The position numbers and the translations under genes are program-made. This document shows positions 5,024 to 8,842 of a stretch of DNA of 8,842 nt, piece after piece; the stretch's first letter is position 1, and every line of letters begins with the position of its first letter. Source of the DNA: Tissierellia bacterium (GTDB taxonomy: Bacteria; Bacillota; Clostridia; Tissierellales; Sedimentibacteraceae). The notes beneath the pieces were generated by a model. It was not told the origin of the DNA, did not search any database, and was given only the letters and a program-made list of their open reading frames with translations. The stretch lies in NCBI GenBank assembly GCA_028700795.1, contig JAQVRY010000059.1:1-8842 (forward strand). The letters are read 5' to 3'.

Positions 5024-6379
5024 ATGAAAATTATAATTGTCGGCGGAGGAAAAGTTGGCTATACATTGGCTCAGCAATTATCAACCGAAGATCATAATAT
5101 TACAATAGTTGACAATGATGACGACGTTTTAGCACATGCAGATGAAACAATTGATGCTATGTGTATTAAAGGTAATGGTGCAAGTGTGGAAATCTTAAAA
5201 ACAGCGAGTATAAATGAAGCTGATATTTTAATAGCAGTCACCGATAGTGATGAATTAAATATGATTTGCTGTGTTATTGGAAAGAAACTAGGAGCAAAAC
5301 ATACAGTTGCCAGAGTTAGAAACACCGATTATTCTAATGAATATAAAATGTTAAGAGAAGAATTAGAATTAGACATGGTAATTAATCCGGAAATGGAAGC
5401 ATCAGCGGAAATAGCACAAATGATTCAGTTCCCTTCTGCAACAGATGTTGAAACATTTGCCAATAATCTCATAGAAATGGTTGAATTCAGAGTGTTAAGC
5501 ACCGATCCCATAGTCAATATAAAACTCATGGACTTAAATAAGAATCTACCTTCAAATGTATTGTTTTGTACAGTAATGAGAAATGAAGAGGTATTTATAC
5601 CAAAAGGAAGTTTTACATTTCATCCTGATGATATAATAGGGGTAATCGGTGAAAGAAACAGTATCTCAAGATTTTTTAAATTTTTGGGCAGAAACTCACA
5701 TAAAGCAAAAAAAGTAATAATAATTGGCGGAAGCAGAACATCAATATATTTAACATGGATTCTTCAAGAAATGGATTTAAGCGTTAAAATAATTGAGATT
5801 AACAAAGAAAGATGCTTATTGTTAAATGACATACTTACGGAAACACTTATTATTCACGGAGACGGTACAGACCAGGAAGTTTTGGACAATGAAAATATTG
5901 AATCAACAGATTGTATTGTAGCATTAACTGACAGGGATGAAGAAAACTTAATAAGTTCTCTATATGCTCACCAATGTGGTGTTCCTAAGGTAATCTTGAA
6001 AATAAACAGACAAAGTTATTTTCCCATAGTAAAAAAACTAGGACTGGATAGTATAATAAGCCCTAAATTTATTACTGCCAACAACATATTAAGGTTTGTA
6101 CGTGCACTGAATAATTCACAGGGTATTGCTGTTGAAAAATTGTACAAAATACTTGACAATAAGGCCGAAGTTGCAGAATTTACAGCAAAACATTCTCCTA
6201 TGTTAACAGATATTAAACTGCAGGATTTAAACTTAAAAAAGGATGCTTTAATAGCTGCAATTGTACGAAACAAGAACATTATCATACCTAATGGAAATGA
6301 TGTTATTAAGGAGCATGACAAAGTTATTGTAGTTACAAAAACAGGATTTATAACTGACCTTAATGAAATATTGGCGTGA
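5024..6379 (+). CDS. trkA: Trk potassium uptake regulatory subunit TrkA (duplicated RCK domains)
   Basis: This 451-residue cytoplasmic protein forms the nucleotide-gated ring under the TrkH channel. It has two repeats, each a Rossmann TrkA-N domain followed by a TrkA-C domain: roughly 1-120 plus 140-220, and 229-350 plus 370-451. The length fits full TrkA (about 450-460) rather than single-repeat KtrA. In repeat one GGGKVG (7-12) with D30 fits NAD(H) binding. In repeat two the matching loop is GGSRTS (235-240), where two glycines of GxGxxG are replaced by serine, with E258 at the end of the second strand. The second site may therefore bind nucleotide differently or not at all. The ATG has GGAGGGG about 6 nt upstream. 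The frame stays open to a TTG at 4967, but that lies inside the terminator and adds a non-homologous 19-residue extension. trkH follows after 45 nt. Confidence 0.93.
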   Translation: MKIIIVGGGKVGYTLAQQLSTEDHNITIVDNDDDVLAHADETIDAMCIKGNGASVEILKTASINEADILIAVTDSDELNMICCVIGKKLGAKHTVARVRNTDYSNEYKMLREELELDMVINPEMEASAEIAQMIQFPSATDVETFANNLIEMVEFRVLSTDPIVNIKLMDLNKNLPSNVLFCTVMRNEEVFIPKGSFTFHPDDIIGVIGERNSISRFFKFLGRNSHKAKKVIIIGGSRTSIYLTWILQEMDLSVKIIEINKERCLLLNDILTETLIIHGDGTDQEVLDNENIESTDCIVALTDRDEENLISSLYAHQCGVPKVILKINRQSYFPIVKKLGLDSIISPKFITANNILRFVRALNNSQGIAVEKLYKILDNKAEVAEFTAKHSPMLTDIKLQDLNLKKDALIAAIVRNKNIIIPNGNDVIKEHDKVIVVTKTGFITDLNEILA

Positions 6380-6424
6380 CATACTCCCACCACTCTAAAA
6401 GTTCATAATCCTTGGAGGCAAATA

Positions 6425-7870
6425 ATGAATATAAAAATAGTGCTTAAAGTACTCGGAATAGTTTTATTTTGGGAATCGGTATTAATGATTCCATCCTTAA
6501 TAATATCAATATTTGACAGTTCATATGAAATACAAGCATTTGTAGTCACAATAATTGCAACTGCAGCCCTTGGGTTATTATTAACAAGAATTAAAACAAA
6601 CGGAAATGAAATGCGAATAAAAGAAGGTTATGCAGCTGTATCTCTTAGCTGGATAGCAATGTCCATTATGGGCTCCTTGCCATTTTTTATAAGTGGTTGT
6701 ATACCTTCATATATTGATGCCTTATTTGAAACAGTTTCCGGATTTACAACTACCGGTGCGAGTATTGTTTTAAACATTGAAAGTATGCCTCGCGGCTTAT
6801 TGTTTTGGAGAAGCTTTACCCATTGGATTGGTGGAATGGGAGTACTAGTTTTCACTATGGCACTTATACCATCATTGGGTGGTCGACCTGTATTTTTAAT
6901 GCGTGCTGAAAGCCCCGGACCTTCCCCGGGTAAATTAGTGCCTAAAATAGGAGATTCGTCTAAAATATTATATATAATTTATACTGCTATGACAGCTATT
7001 ACAATTATAGCGCTAATTATCGCAGGAATGCCAATATTCGATTCCTTTATTCATGCCTTTGGAACAGCAGGAACAGGTGGTTTTTCAATGAAAGCATTAA
7101 GTATAGGAGCATATAATAGCCCGGCAATAGAATGGATTATTACTGTTGCCATGTTTTTATTCGGAGTTAATTTTTCTCTTTATTTTGCATTTTTTAAAAA
7201 CTCTTGGAAAAGTGTTTTTAAAAACGAGGAATTCCGATTGTATTGTACTTATGTTGTAATAGGTGTAATTATAATAATAATAAATGTTTTACCAAATTTC
7301 AATTATGATTTCTCCGAAGCCTTAAGACATACAGCTTTTACTGTTTCAACATTGGTCACTACCACAGGTTATGCAACAACAGATTTTAATATGTGGCCAA
7401 TGTTTTCAAAGTCGGTACTGCTAACATTAATGTTTTTCGGAGCCTGTGCCGGTTCAACCGGTGGTGGTGTAAAATCAATTAGAGTATTAGTTCTTTTTAA
7501 ATCTATATATTATGAAATTAGACATACTATTCATCCGAGATCAGTCCATAGAATTAAAGTTGACGGAAAATCTTTAAATGATGATGTATTGAAAAGTATT
7601 ATGATATTCCTTTTAACTTATGTAGTTATTGTAATATTTTCAGTAATTATTGTATCATTGGACAATTTTGATTTTTTAACTACTTTTTCTGCAGTTATAG
7701 CTAATATAAATAACATAGGACCAGGTTTTGAATTAGTAGGACCCATGGGAAATTACGCAGGCTTCTCAAATCTAAGTAAATTTACTTTGATAACAAATAT
7801 GATAATTGGAAGATTAGAAATAATACCTATAATAATATTATTCTCACCTGAAATTTGGAAAAGAAATTGA
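6425..7870 (+). CDS. trkH: Trk potassium uptake membrane subunit TrkH
   Basis: This 481-residue integral membrane protein moves K+ into the cell. Four membrane-pore-membrane repeats are visible, with filter loops at TTTGAS (108-113), GTAGTGGFS (213-221), TTTGYATTD (312-320) and NNIGPGFE (429-436). Each has a glycine at the filter position. The glycine-rich GACAGSTGGGVKS stretch (339-351) is the intramembrane gating loop of repeat three. R463 in IGRLEI (461-466) is the conserved arginine-bearing segment of the last repeat. The extra N-terminal hydrophobic segments and the length (E. coli TrkH is 483 residues) favour TrkH over the shorter KtrB. A GGAGG site lies 6 nt before the ATG. The pairing with trkA 45 nt upstream gives a complete system, likely co-transcribed from the trkA leader. 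No clear terminator follows the stop. Confidence 0.95.
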   Translation: MNIKIVLKVLGIVLFWESVLMIPSLIISIFDSSYEIQAFVVTIIATAALGLLLTRIKTNGNEMRIKEGYAAVSLSWIAMSIMGSLPFFISGCIPSYIDALFETVSGFTTTGASIVLNIESMPRGLLFWRSFTHWIGGMGVLVFTMALIPSLGGRPVFLMRAESPGPSPGKLVPKIGDSSKILYIIYTAMTAITIIALIIAGMPIFDSFIHAFGTAGTGGFSMKALSIGAYNSPAIEWIITVAMFLFGVNFSLYFAFFKNSWKSVFKNEEFRLYCTYVVIGVIIIIINVLPNFNYDFSEALRHTAFTVSTLVTTTGYATTDFNMWPMFSKSVLLTLMFFGACAGSTGGGVKSIRVLVLFKSIYYEIRHTIHPRSVHRIKVDGKSLNDDVLKSIMIFLLTYVVIVIFSVIIVSLDNFDFLTTFSAVIANINNIGPGFELVGPMGNYAGFSNLSKFTLITNMIIGRLEIIPIIILFSPEIWKRN

Positions 7871-7890
7871 TGTGACATAATATTGATGTA

Positions 7891-7927
7891 TGTCCCCGAA
7901 CCTTTAAATAATAGGGTCAGGAATGAG
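7891..7927. repeat. Weak repeat fragment in the trkH-cwlD gap
   Basis: TGTCCCC (7891-7897), followed by ACCT and AGGGT arms that could pair weakly (7900-7916) and then CAGGAATG, recalls the TGTCCCC end of the 4596-4654 segment. It may be a relic of the same dispersed repeat. The remainder of the 135-bp gap holds only the cwlD ribosome site. I see no convincing sigma-A, sigma-E or sigma-G promoter there. Confidence 0.2.
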
Positions 7928-8005
7928 AATCACAAATAAAATTCTTTGTAATATAAATCATTGCCTCTCATAAATTTAAATATGAGACGAATTATGGGAG
8001 GTAGT

Positions 8006-8728
8006 ATGGAGAATATCTTAAAAAAACTTAATTTTATATTTGCTGTAGCAATAATAATTATAATGTTAGTGAGTATCCTGTTAAATATAAGTAAGACCGC
8101 AGAAACCATAGATGCTGCAGGCGATAAAAAGATAGAAAAAATCAAAATACTTATAGACCCTGGGCATGGCGGAGTAGACCAAGGAGCCAGCGGTGATATG
8201 AAAATTGGAGAAGCACCCATTAATTTGGCTATATCCAAAAAGCTTATGAGTTTTTTGGAAGGAAGCGGATTTGAAGTTGAAATGACAAGATATGATGACA
8301 GCGGACTATACACAGAGCTTTCAAGCACAATTAGAGCTAAAAAAAATGAGGATTTAAAAAACAGGGTAGAACTTATAAATAACTCAAATGCCGATTTAGT
8401 AATATCAATACATTTGAATTCTTTTCCGCAGAAACAATACTATGGAGCCCATGTTTTTTATCAAAAAGGCAATGAAACAACTACAAAATTAGCAGCGGAT
8501 ACAATACAAGAAAGCATGAAAAATATTCTTGACAAAAGCAATGCACGGGTACCACAAATTAAAAAGGACATAAAAATAATGGATAATACAACAGTTCCCG
8601 TGATTTTAATTGAATGCGGATTTTTATCAAACAACAATGAAGAAAGAAAATTAGTATCAGATGATTATCAAGAAAAAACCTCATGGGCTATTTACACAGG
8701 TATACTTAAATATTGGAATGAATTATAA
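8006..8728 (+). CDS. cwlD: N-acetylmuramoyl-L-alanine amidase CwlD (spore cortex, Amidase_3)
   Basis: This 240-residue zinc amidase closely fits the size of B. subtilis CwlD (237). In that family CwlD removes the stem peptide from alternate muramic acids, so that the delta-lactam can form in the spore cortex, a mark read by germination lytic enzymes. A membrane anchor or uncleaved signal spans residues 8-27. The Amidase_3 domain follows: zinc ligands H54 (DPGHGG), E69 (GEAPIN) and H136 (SIHLN), and catalytic E203 (IECGFLSN). RVELINNSNADLVISIHLN (120-138) is characteristic of the CwlD group. The ATG at 8006 has GGGAGG 4 nt upstream. The frame is open to a TTG at 7961, and in-frame ATGs occur at 7982 and 7994, but only 8006 has a well-placed ribosome site. 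It follows trkH by 135 bp. A general cell-wall amidase is the alternative. Confidence 0.87.
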   Translation: MENILKKLNFIFAVAIIIIMLVSILLNISKTAETIDAAGDKKIEKIKILIDPGHGGVDQGASGDMKIGEAPINLAISKKLMSFLEGSGFEVEMTRYDDSGLYTELSSTIRAKKNEDLKNRVELINNSNADLVISIHLNSFPQKQYYGAHVFYQKGNETTTKLAADTIQESMKNILDKSNARVPQIKKDIKIMDNTTVPVILIECGFLSNNNEERKLVSDDYQEKTSWAIYTGILKYWNEL

Positions 8729-8743
8729 TTAATCAATTAAATT

Positions 8744-8784
8744 AAATACACTTTCCTTCGCAAAATGGAATAGTGTATTTTTTT
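8744..8784 (+). terminator. Intrinsic terminator after cwlD
   Basis: AAATACACT (8744-8752) pairs with AGTGTATTT (8772-8780), and TTCC (8753-8756) pairs with GGAA (8767-8770) past one bulged T. This gives 13 bp closed by a 10-nt loop. A run of seven T (8778-8784) begins inside the 3' arm. It starts 16 nt after the cwlD stop. Confidence 0.85.
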
Positions 8785-8842
8785 GCAATATTATGAAAAA
8801 AATGTAAAAATCTTAGAGAATTACTAAATAAATGTTGTAATT

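Noticed and set aside
6016..6393. Antisense open frame of 125 codons within trkA
   Set aside because: It is the reverse-strand shadow of a conserved gene with no independent coding signal.
7930..8328. Antisense open frame of 132 codons over the start of cwlD
   Set aside because: It overlaps the conserved amidase domain on the other strand. Its hydrophobic composition follows from the AT-rich complement.

Overview
The window is AT-rich, low-GC DNA that looks like the chromosome of an anaerobic, spore-forming Bacillota (Clostridia-type) bacterium. The grounds are strong GGAGG-type ribosome binding sites before nearly every gene, several iron-sulfur oxidoreductase subunits, and a homologue of CwlD, the spore-cortex amidase found in endospore formers. 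No species can be named from the sequence alone.

Left half (1-4563, minus strand): a tightly packed five-gene operon runs leftward from 4563 to 1267. In transcription order it encodes a small [2Fe-2S] protein, an FAD/NAD-type disulfide-oxidoreductase-fold flavoprotein, a two-cluster ferredoxin-like subunit, a free-standing BFD-type [2Fe-2S] protein, and a DAO-family FAD amine/imine oxidoreductase. The junctions are a 4-nt overlap, 2-nt and 1-nt gaps, and an 11-nt overlap, so the products very probably form one complex. The module set matches the dye-linked amino- or imino-acid dehydrogenases (HcnABC, octopine/nopaline oxidase, D-hydroxyproline dehydrogenase and archaeal multi-subunit L-proline dehydrogenase families). 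The substrate cannot be read from sequence. Downstream on the same strand, past a 214-bp gap with a 65-bp imperfect inverted repeat, lies an M24 metallopeptidase of Xaa-Pro dipeptidase type, cut by the window edge just before its C terminus. A peptidase that frees proline or hydroxyproline next to an imino-acid-type dehydrogenase is a plausible but unproven link.

Centre (4564-5023): a 460-bp divergent regulatory region. It holds a probable minus-strand promoter with a GTCAA-N4-TTGAC dyad on its -35, a degenerate repeat fragment, and a strong plus-strand promoter (TTGACT-16-TATAAT). That promoter is followed by a structured leader of about 143 nt ending in an intrinsic terminator ahead of trkA. 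I could not assign the leader to any riboswitch class I know; it is the most interesting item here.

Right half (5024-8842, plus strand): trkA (cytoplasmic RCK subunit, two Rossmann/TrkA-C repeats) and trkH (membrane K+-translocating subunit with four pore loops) form a complete Trk-type potassium uptake system. After a 135-bp gap comes cwlD, closed by a clear terminator at 8744-8784. The last 58 bp hold no recognisable gene.
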